Shown in pieces: positions 1 through 8,605 of a stretch of DNA of 40,488 bases. The position numbers and the translations under genes are program-made. This DNA comes from Dyella sp. ASV24. Lineage in GTDB: Bacteria > Pseudomonadota > Gammaproteobacteria > Xanthomonadales > Rhodanobacteraceae. The DNA is taken from contig NZ_JAELTQ010000029.1 of assembly GCF_016428905.1 (NCBI RefSeq), forward strand, positions 1-40,488, in the 5' to 3' direction. Position 1 is the first letter of the stretch. Every line of letters begins with the position of its first letter. The notes beneath the pieces are model-generated. The model did no database searches and was not told the DNA's origin. It saw nothing but the letters and a program-made list of their open reading frames with translations.

Positions 1-692
1 CCGTCGTCGGCGCTCTCTATGCGCCGACGTGAAGTGCTTCCTCTCAACAACGAAGCACCGCCCAAGAAGTCGTCATCCGCAAGCGATGATTTGACCGGTC
101 GTCGATGATGCATCGCCACAACGAATGACTTCACGCAGCAGTCACAACTTCAACGTGTCACGCAATGCAAATTGCAAAGTGCATCACAGATATTTTCGAC
201 ACTTCAAAAGTGCCTATTTTCAGGCACTTTTTGCACACCCACGACAGCAATGAACGAGCCTTGCATTAGACCGTCGTGATGACGATTTTCACGCTCGTGC
301 TTTTTTACGAGCACCCTTTCGCGCGAGATCACGTCCGGCACTGAAAGCGCGGACAGATTCTCTTTGTTCTCAATGCCTCGCGCCGGTTTGATCGATGCAA
401 CGCTATCTGTCGCGTTCCTTACATCGAGCGACGCACTTTTTTTCGATTTGCAAGTGCATGACGTATGGGTTACCAAACGCTGCAGAGTGCTTGGGGGCAC
501 CGCCTTTTCGAGCACTCGTGATCGAGACGTGATCGCTTCACCTTCTAACGTCCGGAAGGGGCAATGAAACCGCAAGAGATTCGCTGCAACCGCGAGGTTG
601 CTGGCGTGTAGGTGAGTTGTTGTCTGTCATCGGCCGACGGAATCCTCCGCGGTCGAAAACCAATGACCAATTGCGTTCCAGGGAGAATTTCA
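1..692. other. Gene-free leader region
   Basis: No convincing gene is seen in this stretch. It is visibly richer in A and T than the rest of the window. It contains a strong hairpin-plus-T-run terminator at 207-232 and a second weaker hairpin near 293-313 (GCTCGT / ACGAGC around a T-rich loop). The only long reading frame, on the minus strand from 575 to 204, runs through the terminator hairpin and resembles no family I know. The last part is the 5' untranslated region of the secreted-protein gene that starts at 693. Confidence 0.6.
207..232. terminator. Rho-independent terminator, possibly bidirectional
   Basis: A perfect 9-bp stem (AAAGTGCCT at 207-215, AGGCACTTT at 222-230) encloses a 6-base loop and runs into five T residues on the plus strand. 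The minus strand also has a short T run. It probably ends a transcript entering from outside the window. Confidence 0.7.
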
Positions 693-1724
693 ATGCGTGC
701 ACAAACCAAGATCGCTCTTCTCGCCGGCCTGATCGCCGCCGCTTGTATTCCCGCTGTCGTATCCGCCCAGACCGCCAACCGGTTCGGCACGCTGGAAGAA
801 CAGGCCCAGGCCAGCTGGCGCGAGAGCATGGCGCACATCGCCACGCCTTCGGAAGGCTGCTTTGAAGCCACGTATCCCAGCGTTATCTGGCATCAGTCCG
901 CCTGTCACGAAGTGACGCCGCGTGTTGCGCCGGTGCCGCGTTTCAAGCTGTTCAACAACGGTGCCGCGCAGACCGCGGGCAACGGCAACGACTACACCAT
1001 CCAGACCGCCAGCCTGATCACGCAGGCCGTGGGCAGCTTCCCGTCGGTGACCGGCGTGACGTCGGAGACCGGCGTGGGCGTGGCCGCGTATGGCGGCGGC
1101 GGCATTCTTGGCGCGAACGAATATTCGCTGCAGATCAACTCCAGCTTCGACGACACCACCTCGGCCTGTAAGGGCCACTCCGGTTGTACCGTGTGGCAGC
1201 AGTTCGTCTATGCACCGGACTATGAGGTGCAGGGTTCGGCGGCTGTGTTCATGCAGTACTGGCTGATCGGCTACGGCAGCTCGCGCTGCCCGAGCGGCTT
1301 CGGCAGCGACGGTTCCGGCGACTGCTACAAGAACAGCGCCGCCGCCACCGCGCCGGACGTACCGGCCACGCAGCTGGGCAACGTCAAGCTGACCGGCAGC
1401 GTCACCGCGGGCGGCAAGGACACGGTGGTGTTTACCAACGGCACCACGGCTTACAGCTCCAGCGGTGCTGACAGCGTGCTGTATCTGGCCCAGGTGTGGA
1501 AGGTGGGCGAGTTCAACGTGGTCGGCAATGCCGGCGGTTCAGAAGCGCAGTTCAACAGCGGCTCGTCCATCACGGTCAAGCTCGCCGTGACCGACGGCTC
1601 CACCGCCGTGCCGTCGTGCGTGGCCAACTCCGGCAGCACCGGCGAAAGCAACAACCTCAACCTGGGCAGCTGCACCGCTTCGGGCGGCAGCACCCCGTCG
1701 ATCCAGTTCACCGAATCGAACTGA
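693..1724 (+). CDS. Secreted protein of unknown function
   Basis: The 343-residue product starts with a Sec signal peptide (charged MRAQTK, hydrophobic core, probable cleavage after VSA at residue 25), so it is predicted to be periplasmic or secreted. The ATG at 693 is chosen over an upstream in-frame ATG at 612 because GGGAGA lies just before it and the signal peptide begins there. The mature part is rich in Gly, Ser, Thr and Asn and has eight cysteines, an even number compatible with disulfides. It looks like a beta-rich extracellular protein. I do not recognise the family, and no catalytic motif is evident. It stands alone, with a long upstream leader and a terminator directly downstream. 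Confidence 0.75.
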   Translation: MRAQTKIALLAGLIAAACIPAVVSAQTANRFGTLEEQAQASWRESMAHIATPSEGCFEATYPSVIWHQSACHEVTPRVAPVPRFKLFNNGAAQTAGNGNDYTIQTASLITQAVGSFPSVTGVTSETGVGVAAYGGGGILGANEYSLQINSSFDDTTSACKGHSGCTVWQQFVYAPDYEVQGSAAVFMQYWLIGYGSSRCPSGFGSDGSGDCYKNSAAATAPDVPATQLGNVKLTGSVTAGGKDTVVFTNGTTAYSSSGADSVLYLAQVWKVGEFNVVGNAGGSEAQFNSGSSITVKLAVTDGSTAVPSCVANSGSTGESNNLNLGSCTASGGSTPSIQFTESN

Positions 1725-1733
1725 TCGCGATAT

Positions 1734-1765
1734 AAAAAAGAGCCCGGGAGAACCCGGGCTCTTTT
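1734..1765. terminator. Bidirectional terminator between convergent genes
   Basis: The stem AAAAGAGCCCGGG / CCCGGGCTCTTTT with loop AGAA lies 10 bp after the secreted-protein stop and about 20 bp after the lpd stop. A-tract and T-tract flanks let it serve both converging genes. Confidence 0.9.
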
Positions 1766-1786
1766 CTTTGCTTCCCTGACAGCCGA

Positions 1787-3571
1787 TTACTTTTTCTTCT
1801 TCGGCATGTACAGATCGGTGATGGTGCCTTCATAGACTTCCGCAGCCATGCCCACCGATTCACCCAGCGTGGGATGCGGATGGATGGTGAGGCCGATGTC
1901 GGACGCTTCCGAGCCCATCTCGATCGCCAGGCAGATCTCGCTGATCAGGTCTCCCGCATGCGGGCCGACGATGGCGCCACCGACGATGCGATGGGTTTCC
2001 TCATCGAAAATCAGCTTGGTGAAGCCTTCGGTGCGGTCGATGCCGATGGCGCGGCCGCTGGCCACCCACGGGAACTTGCCCACGCCGACCTTGAGGCCCT
2101 TCTCCTTGGCCTCGCGCTCGGTCACACCCACCCATGCCACTTCCGGATCGGTGAAGGCGACGGACGGAATCACGCGTGCGTCGAAATAGCTCTTCATGCC
2201 AGCAACAACTTCTGCCGCCACGCGTGCTTCATGCGTGGCCTTGTGCGCCAGCATGGGCTGCCCCACCAGGTCGCCGATGGCATAAATGTGCTGCACGTTG
2301 GTGCGCATCTGCGTATCGACGTTGATGAAGCCACGCTCCGTGACGGCCACGCCGGCCTTGTCCGCGCCAATCTTGTTGCCGTTGGGCGAGCGCCCCACAG
2401 CGACCAGCACGCGGTCAAACAGCGTGGTCTCGGGAATGCTCTCGCCTTCGTAGCTGACCTCGATGCCCTTCTTGGTGGCCTTGGCGTCCACCACCTTGGT
2501 CTTGAGATGCACGCCCTTGAGCTTTTTGCTGAGGCGCTGCGCCAGCGGCTTGATGAGGTCGGCATCGGCGCCCGGGATGATCTGGTCCATGAACTCGACC
2601 ACGGTCACTTCGCTGCCTAGCGCAGAGTACACGGTGGCCATTTCCAGGCCGATGATGCCACCGCCGACGACCAGCAGCTTCTTGGGTACTTCCTTCAGCT
2701 CAAGCGCGCCGGTGGAATCCATGATGCGCTCGTCGTCCCACGGGAAGGCAGGCAGCTTCACTGACTGCGAACCCGCCGCGATGATGGCGTTCTCGAAGCG
2801 GATGAGCTTGGTGCCCTCGGCCGTCTGGACTTCCATTTCATTCGGCGAAATGAAAGTGCCCACGCCCTGCACGGTGCGCACCTTGCGCTGCTTGGCCATG
2901 CTGGACAGGCCACCGGTGAGCTTGCCGACCACCTTGGTCTTGAAGTCGCGCAGTTTGTCGATATCGATTTTCGGCGCGCCAAAGCTCACGCCATGCGCGG
3001 CCATCGCCTCGGCCTCGTCGATCACGGCAGCCGCGTGCAGCAGCGCCTTGGACGGAATGCAGCCCACGTTGAGGCATACACCGCCCAGCGAGGCGTAGCG
3101 CTCGACCAGCACGGTATCCACGTCGAGGTCAGCAGCGCGGAACGCGGCGGTGTAGCCGCCAGGACCGGAGCCGAGCACCACGAGCCTGCATTCGATATCG
3201 GGGGTGCGACCGGACGTACCAGCCGCCTTCGGTGCCGGTGTAGCCGCAGGTGCTGCGGCCGGAGCAGGCGCGGGAGCGGCCGGCGCGGCCTTAGGAGCAT
3301 CAGCCTTCGGCGCAGGAGTCTCGGCAGCACCAGAAGTTTCCAGCACGGCAATGAGCGCGCCTTCCGACACCTCGTCACCCACCTTGACCTTCAATTCCTT
3401 GATCACACCGGCGGCGCTCGACGGAATTTCCATCGTGGCCTTGTCCGATTCCAGCGTGATCAGGCTTTGTTCCTTGGCGACGGTGTCGCCGACCTTCACC
3501 AGTACCTCGATCACCGGCACGTTGTCGTGACCGCCGATGTCGGGGACTTTGATTTCGATGGTGCTTGCCAT
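1787..3571 (-). CDS. lpdA: Dihydrolipoyl dehydrogenase (E3) with N-terminal lipoyl domain
   Basis: This 594-residue flavoprotein re-oxidises the dihydrolipoyl groups of the pyruvate dehydrogenase complex, passing electrons through FAD to NAD+ in the cytoplasm. Residues 1-80 are a lipoyl domain with the acceptor lysine at about K44 (ESDKATME). An Ala/Pro linker follows to about 120. The E3 core has the FAD motif GSGPGGY near 134, the redox disulfide C166/C171 (GGVCLNVGC), an NAD-binding glycine motif near 310, and the C-terminal HPHPTLGE with the His/Glu pair at about 566/571. The start at 3571 is preferred over 3619 because the lipoyl domain begins there and AAGGA precedes it. It is downstream of aceF on the same strand. 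E3 proteins with a lipoyl domain are known from several beta- and gammaproteobacteria. Confidence 0.95.
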   Translation of the reverse strand: MASTIEIKVPDIGGHDNVPVIEVLVKVGDTVAKEQSLITLESDKATMEIPSSAAGVIKELKVKVGDEVSEGALIAVLETSGAAETPAPKADAPKAAPAAPAPAPAAAPAATPAPKAAGTSGRTPDIECRLVVLGSGPGGYTAAFRAADLDVDTVLVERYASLGGVCLNVGCIPSKALLHAAAVIDEAEAMAAHGVSFGAPKIDIDKLRDFKTKVVGKLTGGLSSMAKQRKVRTVQGVGTFISPNEMEVQTAEGTKLIRFENAIIAAGSQSVKLPAFPWDDERIMDSTGALELKEVPKKLLVVGGGIIGLEMATVYSALGSEVTVVEFMDQIIPGADADLIKPLAQRLSKKLKGVHLKTKVVDAKATKKGIEVSYEGESIPETTLFDRVLVAVGRSPNGNKIGADKAGVAVTERGFINVDTQMRTNVQHIYAIGDLVGQPMLAHKATHEARVAAEVVAGMKSYFDARVIPSVAFTDPEVAWVGVTEREAKEKGLKVGVGKFPWVASGRAIGIDRTEGFTKLIFDEETHRIVGGAIVGPHAGDLISEICLAIEMGSEASDIGLTIHPHPTLGESVGMAAEVYEGTITDLYMPKKKK

Positions 3572-3625
3572 GGGGAATCCTTGGATTTCTTGTTCGCTAC
3601 GCAGTGGGGACCGGCGCAAGATTGG

Positions 3626-3662
3626 CCCCTCACCCCAACCCTCTCCCCGAAGGGGAGAGGGA
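3626..3662. repeat. Solo hairpin repeat, same family as the ends of the 1-kb element
   Basis: This 37-bp sequence in the aceF-lpd gap contains CCCTCTCCCC GAA GGGGAGAGGG. It matches the outermost hairpin of the large elements at 17071-18137 and 30531-31607, including the adjoining CCTCACCCCAA. Here it occurs without the rest of the element. It lies between two genes probably read as one transcript, so it may affect mRNA stability or the ratio of E2 to E3. Confidence 0.85.
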
Positions 3663-3676
3663 GCAACGCTCGGGCT

Positions 3677-5362
3677 TCAGAGCAAGAGGCGGCGAATATC
3701 GCCGAGCTGCTGTGCGAGATAGGAAGCGAAGCGCGCGGCGAGCGCGCCGTCGATCACGCGGTGGTCGTAGCTGAGCGACAGCGGCAGGATCAGGCGCGGC
3801 GCGAATTCCTTGCCGTTCCACACCGGCTTGGTGGCTGCCTTGGACACGCCAAGGATGGCCACTTCCGGTGCATTGACGATCGGCGTGAACGCCGTGCCGC
3901 CGATACCGCCGAGCGAGGAGATGGAGAAGCAGCCGCCCGACATTTCCTTGGGGCCAAGCTTCTTGTCGCGTGCCTTCTTGGAGATCTCGCTCAGTTCCGT
4001 GGCGAGCTCCAGCAGACCCTTCTTGTCGCAATCGCGGATCACCGGCACCACCAGGCCATCGGGCGTATCCACCGCGATGCCGATGTGGAAGTACTTCTTG
4101 AGGATCAGCTTCTCGCCGGTTTCGTCCAGCGAGGAGTTGAACTGCGGGAACTTCTTCAGCGCTGCGACCACTGCCTTGATCTGGAATACCAGCGGGGTGA
4201 TCTTGAGATCTTTGTTCTCTTCGCCGAGCTTTTTGCGGAAAGCTTCCAGCTCGGTGATATCGGCATCTTCGTGCTGGGTGATATGAGGGATCATCGCCCA
4301 GTTGCGCGCCAGATTCGCACCGGAGATCTTCTGGATGCGCGACAGCGGCTTCTCTTCGATCTCGCCGAACTTGCTGAAGTCCACCTTCGGCCACGGCAGC
4401 AGGTTGAGGCCACCGCCGGCAGCCACCGGCGCACCGGCCGGACGCGCGCCAGAGGCCAGCGCATGCTTCACGTAACCGGTGACATCCTCACGCTGGATAC
4501 GGCCACCACGGCCACTGCCCTTCACTTGGCGGATATCCACACCCAGCTCGCGCGCGAAAGCGCGGATCGCCGGGCTGGCATACGGGGCGTCGCCCGGCAT
4601 GATGATCTTGGAGTCGAACGGCGCGCGCGCCGTCGGCGCGACATCGCCTTCCGGCGCATTGCCCGGCAGCACGCTACGACCGCCGACCGGCTCGGGCTTC
4701 TCTTCCACCTTGGGGGCTTCGACCCGGGCTGCCGCGGGCGCGGGAGCCGGCGCAGCGGCGGGCGCGCCACCGGCAGCTTCGACCAGCGCAATAAGGCTGC
4801 CTTCGGACAGCTCGTCGCCGAGCTTGACCTTGATCTCCTTCACCACGCCGGCGAACGGGGCGGGCACTTCCATCGTGGCCTTGTCCGACTCCAGCGTGAT
4901 CAGGCCCTGGTCCTTGGCGACGGTGTCACCCACCTTCACCAGGATTTCGATAACCGGCACGTTCTCGCTGCCGATATCCGGCACCTTCACTTCCTGCACG
5001 CCACCGCCGCCTGCCGCTGGTGCGGCGGCCGGTGCCGGAGCGGGAGCCGGCGCGGGGGCTGCCTTGGAAGGCGCCTCTGCCTTGGCCGGCGCAGCCTGCT
5101 TGGACGCGGGCGCAGCCGCTTCGCCGTCAGCCTCGATGATGGCGATAAGGGTGCCTTCGGACACCTCGTCACCCACCTTCAGCTTGAGTTCCTTCACCGT
5201 GCCCGCGAACGGGGCCGGCACTTCCATGGTCGCCTTGTCCGACTCCAGCGTGACCAGGCCCTGCTCCTTGGCCACCTTGTCGCCGGGTTTCACCAGCACT
5301 TCGATCACCGGCACGTTTTCGCTGCCGATATCGGGGACGCGTGCTTCTTTAAGGTCGGCCAT
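3677..5362 (-). CDS. aceF: Pyruvate dehydrogenase E2, dihydrolipoyllysine acetyltransferase
   Basis: The 561-residue E2 core protein transfers acetyl groups from lipoyl-lysine to CoA, making acetyl-CoA in the cytoplasm. Two lipoyl domains are visible, with acceptor lysines at about K43 and K161 (both in [12 protein letters not shown]). They are separated by Ala/Pro-rich swinging linkers. The peripheral subunit-binding domain is at about 260-300 ([15 protein letters not shown]). The catalytic domain ends with SYDHRVIDG, giving His534 and Asp538. The ATG at 5362 has GGAG upstream. Lpd follows about 105 bp downstream on the same strand. E. coli AceF has three lipoyl domains; here two are on E2 and one on E3. 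The E1 gene is not adjacent. Confidence 0.96.
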   Translation of the reverse strand: MADLKEARVPDIGSENVPVIEVLVKPGDKVAKEQGLVTLESDKATMEVPAPFAGTVKELKLKVGDEVSEGTLIAIIEADGEAAAPASKQAAPAKAEAPSKAAPAPAPAPAPAAAPAAGGGGVQEVKVPDIGSENVPVIEILVKVGDTVAKDQGLITLESDKATMEVPAPFAGVVKEIKVKLGDELSEGSLIALVEAAGGAPAAAPAPAPAAARVEAPKVEEKPEPVGGRSVLPGNAPEGDVAPTARAPFDSKIIMPGDAPYASPAIRAFARELGVDIRQVKGSGRGGRIQREDVTGYVKHALASGARPAGAPVAAGGGLNLLPWPKVDFSKFGEIEEKPLSRIQKISGANLARNWAMIPHITQHEDADITELEAFRKKLGEENKDLKITPLVFQIKAVVAALKKFPQFNSSLDETGEKLILKKYFHIGIAVDTPDGLVVPVIRDCDKKGLLELATELSEISKKARDKKLGPKEMSGGCFSISSLGGIGGTAFTPIVNAPEVAILGVSKAATKPVWNGKEFAPRLILPLSLSYDHRVIDGALAARFASYLAQQLGDIRRLLL

Positions 5363-5478
5363 GGTTTCTCCTACGGATGGCGATGGCGAGCCGGCGGGGA
5401 TGACGGCCGCATAAGGGTTTAATCATAGCGAACGAGACCCGGTTCCGGACGCTTTTGGATCGGTTGAAGGCACCATTC

Positions 5479-5490
5479 GCATACGTATGC
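5479..5490. promoter_or_regulatory. 12-bp perfect palindrome upstream of aceF
   Basis: GCATACGTATGC is a perfect palindrome about 117 bp upstream of the aceF start, within the 215-bp gap to the MscS gene. A weak promoter-like TTAGAC with TATGCG 16 bases later overlaps it on the minus strand. It could be an operator for a pyruvate-dehydrogenase regulator. It does not match the E. coli PdhR consensus, so this is only a candidate. Confidence 0.25.
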
Positions 5491-5577
5491 ACGACTTTTG
5501 TCTAAGGTTTTGTACGGTCCGTCGTGGGGATGTCCCATGCGCCGCCCTATCAAGGCCTTCCCATGCATTCCACTTGG

Positions 5578-6414
5578 TCAGGTGGTCTGCTCCGATACGC
5601 GTCCCTGCTGCACCACGGTCACTTCGCGCTGCGGGAACGGGATGCTGATGCCATCGGCATCGAAACGCTCCTTCACTGCACGCAGAAAATCGGTCTGGGT
5701 CGGCCAGGAGTCGGCGCAGCGGGTGTGGGCTCGCATCACCAGCACCACCGAGCTGTCGGCGAGGCTGTCCAGCCATACGCCCGGCTCGGGGTCGCGCAGA
5801 ATGCGTTCGTCGGCCGCGAACAGGTCGCGGATCAACCCCATCGCCTTGCCGATGTCGTCCTGGTAGCCGATGCCCACCTTCAGTTCGAATCGGCGCGTGC
5901 CGCGGCGGTTGAAATTGATGATGGCGTCGGAGCCGATCTTGGCGTTCGGCACCACGGCCTCGCGGTTGTCGGGCATCACCAGCAGCGTGTACATCAGGCT
6001 TATACCCTCCACCGTGCCCTCCACCGTGCCTGCGCGGACGTAGTCACCCACACGCAACGGACGGAACAGGATCAGCAGCACGCCCCACGCCAGATTGCTC
6101 AGCGAGCCCTGCAGGGCAAGGCCAATGGCCAGGCCACCCGCACCCAGCGCCGCTACCAGTGGCGCCGAAGGCACGCCAGCCTGCTGCAACGTCATCACGA
6201 TCAACACCGCCACCAGCACGCCGTAGATCAGGTTGCGGAGAAAGCCGACAAGGGTTTCATCCAAGTTGGCGCGCTGCATCGCGCGACGCCCGATATTGGC
6301 AAGCCGCGCCGCCAGCCACAGGCCGATCAACAGCATCAGCAGCGCCAGGCTGAGATTGATGAGCATGGTGATGGTGCGCTCGGAAAGCGGCAGGCGGGCC
6401 AGAAGCTGGTGCAT
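5578..6414 (-). CDS. Small-conductance mechanosensitive channel, MscS family
   Basis: The 278-residue inner-membrane protein is predicted to open under membrane tension and release solutes during osmotic downshock. Two N-terminal hydrophobic helices (about 15-35 and 60-80) precede the Gly/Ala-rich pore helix (GAGGLAIGLALQGSLSN). That helix runs into the conserved LFRPLRVGDYV segment and the beta domain containing PNAKIGSDAIINF. A C-terminal alpha/beta domain completes the usual short MscS architecture, and the length is close to that of E. coli MscS (286 residues). The gene is on the same strand as the downstream aceF but 215 bp away, so it is probably transcribed on its own. Confidence 0.93.
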   Translation of the reverse strand: MHQLLARLPLSERTITMLINLSLALLMLLIGLWLAARLANIGRRAMQRANLDETLVGFLRNLIYGVLVAVLIVMTLQQAGVPSAPLVAALGAGGLAIGLALQGSLSNLAWGVLLILFRPLRVGDYVRAGTVEGTVEGISLMYTLLVMPDNREAVVPNAKIGSDAIINFNRRGTRRFELKVGIGYQDDIGKAMGLIRDLFAADERILRDPEPGVWLDSLADSSVVLVMRAHTRCADSWPTQTDFLRAVKERFDADGISIPFPQREVTVVQQGRVSEQTT

Positions 6415-6489
6415 GGATCACGGTTCTCTCAAAGAAAAACCGGGCGAGCCTAGCAGCACGCCAATCAAGGTTCCGTTGTTCCCGCCCAT

Positions 6490-6524
6490 GCAAAAGAGAC
6501 CATGCCGGGGGAACCAGCATGGTC
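6490..6524 (-). terminator. Terminator after the 58-residue ORF
   Basis: On the minus strand GACCATGC and GCATGGTC form a perfect 8-bp stem around an 11-base loop, followed by TCTTTTGC. It lies between the small ORF and the MscS gene and fits as the end of the small ORF's transcript. Confidence 0.6.
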
Positions 6525-6556
6525 CGAAAGTCGTGCTGGGGAGCCCCGACGATGGA

Positions 6557-6733
6557 TCAGTGCGCGGAGTCGCCTCCTCCGGCGCGCGCACTGTCCGTGG
6601 CTGTAATCAGCTTCTTGTTGTTGTCCGTGTCGTTATCAGCAACGAGCAGCAGGGACGAACCATGCTGCTCGGCGAAACGAGAATGGCTTATGTGTGGAAC
6701 GGTCGACGCGTCGTTCGTCATCGTGGTGTGCAT
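6557..6733 (-). CDS. Possible small protein, 58 residues
   Basis: A short frame starts MHTTMTNDASTVPHIS and ends AGGGDSAH before a TGA. It has GGGAGAGG shortly before the ATG and a terminator hairpin 33 bp beyond its stop, so it is laid out like a real monocistronic gene. The product is polar, with a short hydrophobic stretch (SSLLLVA) followed by an Asn/Asp/Lys segment. It has no cysteine and no transmembrane helix. I recognise no family. It could be a small stress or regulatory protein, or a chance frame in a structured transcript. An alternative start is the second ATG (residue 5). Confidence 0.4.
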   Translation of the reverse strand: MHTTMTNDASTVPHISHSRFAEQHGSSLLLVADNDTDNNKKLITATDSARAGGGDSAH

Positions 6734-6946
6734 CCAGCCTCTCCCTGTGCCGTGTTACGCGCATCCGTCACGCGTCGTCGAAGGTCACGATGCAGCACAG
6801 CATGAACACCCGGCATGGGCCTGTGGTCATGCCGTGCCGTCGGTCATGGGCGACTTTTGGGCTATGACGCAGCGCGCCTAGGAATGCCCCTCCGGGCACG
6901 CTAAGTTCGAGGTTCGGGAACGCAAATCGCCACGGGGAGGCGGGGA

Positions 6947-8605
6947 ATGCGGGACGGATGCGATGTGGTCGTGGTGGGAGCCGGCCTCGCAGGGCTGGTG
7001 GCCGCCACGGAGCTGGCCGATGCCGGCAAGCGTGTGCTGGTGCTGGAGCAGGAGCCGGAACAAAGCCTGGGGGGACAGGCGTTCTGGTCGTTCGGAGGAC
7101 TGTTTTTCGTCGACTCGCCGGAACAGCGACGCATGGGTGTGCGCGATTCTCACGCGCTGGCGCTGACAGACTGGATGGGCACGGCGGCGTTCGATCGCCC
7201 AGAAGATCTTTGGCCGCGCCGTTGGGCCGAAGCCTATGTGAATTTTGCTGCCGGTGAAAAACGCGCGTGGCTGCATGCCATGGGCATGCGTTGGTTTCCC
7301 GTGGTGGGCTGGGCAGAACGCGGCGGGCACGGCGCCATTGGGCACGGCAATTCGGTGCCGCGTTTTCATGTGACCTGGGGCACCGGCCCGGGAGTGATCG
7401 AACCCTTCGTGCGACGTGCACGCGCGGCGCAGGCAAAAGGCCTTCTGCAGTTTGGCTTCCGCCATCGCGTGGACGAACTCATCGTGGAAGGCGGTGCTGT
7501 CGTCGGCGTGCGCGGCAACGTACTCGCGCCCGATGGCATGGAGCGCGGCAAGCCCAGCTCGCGTGACGTACTGCATGACTTCGAACAGCGTACGCAGGCG
7601 GTGATCGTGGCCTCGGGCGGCATCGGCGGCAATCACGCGCTGGTGAGGCGAAACTGGCCGGAACGTCTCGGTCCGCCGCCGGCACACATGCTCTGTGGCG
7701 TACCCGCGCACGTCGATGGCCGCATGCTCGGCATCAGCGAAAATGCAGGCGCGCGGCTGATCAATCGCGATCGCATGTGGCATTACGTGGAGGGCATCGA
7801 GAACTGGAATCCGATCTGGCCCAAGCATGCGATCCGCATTCTTCCCGGACCGTCGTCACTCTGGTTCGATGCCACCGGCCATCGTCTGCCCGGTCCGCTA
7901 TGGCCCGGCTTTGACACGCTGGGAACGCTGGAGCACCTGCGTCGCACCGGCCACGACTACAGCTGGTTCATCCTCGATCAGCAGATCATCCGCCGCGAAT
8001 TTGCGCTGTCGGGCTCGGAGCAGAATCCTGACCTCACCGGCAAGAGCTGGCGCCAGGTGGCCAAACGCGCCATCGGCAAGGGCGCACCCGCGCCGGTAGA
8101 GGCGTTCAAACAACACGGTCGCGACTTCATCGTGCGCGACACGCTGGAAGAACTGGTCGCCGGCATGAACGCGCTGGCCGGCAATACCCTGCTCGATGTT
8201 GCGCACATCCGTCGCGAGGTCGAGGCGCGCGATCTGCAGTTCGATCATCCGTTCGCCAAGGACGGCCAAGTGATGGCCATCCACAACGCGCGGCGCTATC
8301 GCGGTGACAAACTCGTGCGTGTAGCGAAGCCGCATCGCTTGCTCGATCCGGCCAACGGCCCACTGATCGCCGTGCGCCTGAATATCCTTACGCGCAAAAC
8401 ATTGGGCGGGCTGGAGACCGACCTCGATGCGCGCGTGCTTGGCCTTGATGGGCAACCGCTGTCGGGTCTTTACGCCGTGGGCGAAGCGGCGGGTTTCGGT
8501 GGCGGCGGCCTGCACGGTTATCGCGCGCTGGAGGGCAGCTTCCTCGGTGGCTGCTTGTTCTCCGGCCGCATCGCAGGTCGCGCTGCGGCAAAGGCCGTCG
8601 CATGA
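6947..8605 (+). CDS. FAD-binding dehydrogenase (fumarate reductase / ketosteroid dehydrogenase-like)
   Basis: The 552-residue flavoprotein has an N-terminal dinucleotide-binding motif GAGLAGLVAA (residues 11-20), an acidic end to the second strand (VLEQE), and a C-terminal FAD motif (GLYAVGEAAGFGGGG, then HGYRALEGSFLGG). This layout fits the family annotated as FAD-binding dehydrogenase (COG3573), related to 3-ketosteroid dehydrogenases and fumarate reductase flavoproteins. The natural substrate is unknown. No signal peptide is seen, so it is predicted to be cytoplasmic. The ATG follows a GGGGAGGCGGGG stretch. Its stop overlaps the start of the next gene by 4 bp, indicating co-translation with a ketopantoate-reductase-like enzyme. 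Confidence 0.85.
   Translation: MRDGCDVVVVGAGLAGLVAATELADAGKRVLVLEQEPEQSLGGQAFWSFGGLFFVDSPEQRRMGVRDSHALALTDWMGTAAFDRPEDLWPRRWAEAYVNFAAGEKRAWLHAMGMRWFPVVGWAERGGHGAIGHGNSVPRFHVTWGTGPGVIEPFVRRARAAQAKGLLQFGFRHRVDELIVEGGAVVGVRGNVLAPDGMERGKPSSRDVLHDFEQRTQAVIVASGGIGGNHALVRRNWPERLGPPPAHMLCGVPAHVDGRMLGISENAGARLINRDRMWHYVEGIENWNPIWPKHAIRILPGPSSLWFDATGHRLPGPLWPGFDTLGTLEHLRRTGHDYSWFILDQQIIRREFALSGSEQNPDLTGKSWRQVAKRAIGKGAPAPVEAFKQHGRDFIVRDTLEELVAGMNALAGNTLLDVAHIRREVEARDLQFDHPFAKDGQVMAIHNARRYRGDKLVRVAKPHRLLDPANGPLIAVRLNILTRKTLGGLETDLDARVLGLDGQPLSGLYAVGEAAGFGGGGLHGYRALEGSFLGGCLFSGRIAGRAAAKAVA

Noticed and set aside
204-575. 123-residue minus-strand reading frame in the leader
   Set aside because: It runs through a strong terminator hairpin, lacks a convincing ribosome-binding site and resembles no family.
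2993-5422. 809-residue plus-strand frame opposite aceF and lpd
   Set aside because: It is antisense to two well-supported genes. High GC and Ala/Pro-rich codons keep the opposite strand open. The His/Arg-rich product has no domain pattern.
5363-5577. PdhR-type operator before aceF
   Set aside because: No sequence like the E. coli PdhR consensus was found. Only the unrelated palindrome at 5479-5490 is present.
5524-6453. 309-residue plus-strand frame opposite the MscS gene
   Set aside because: It is a codon-mirror frame rich in His, Gln and Arg, and the minus-strand gene has all MscS landmarks.
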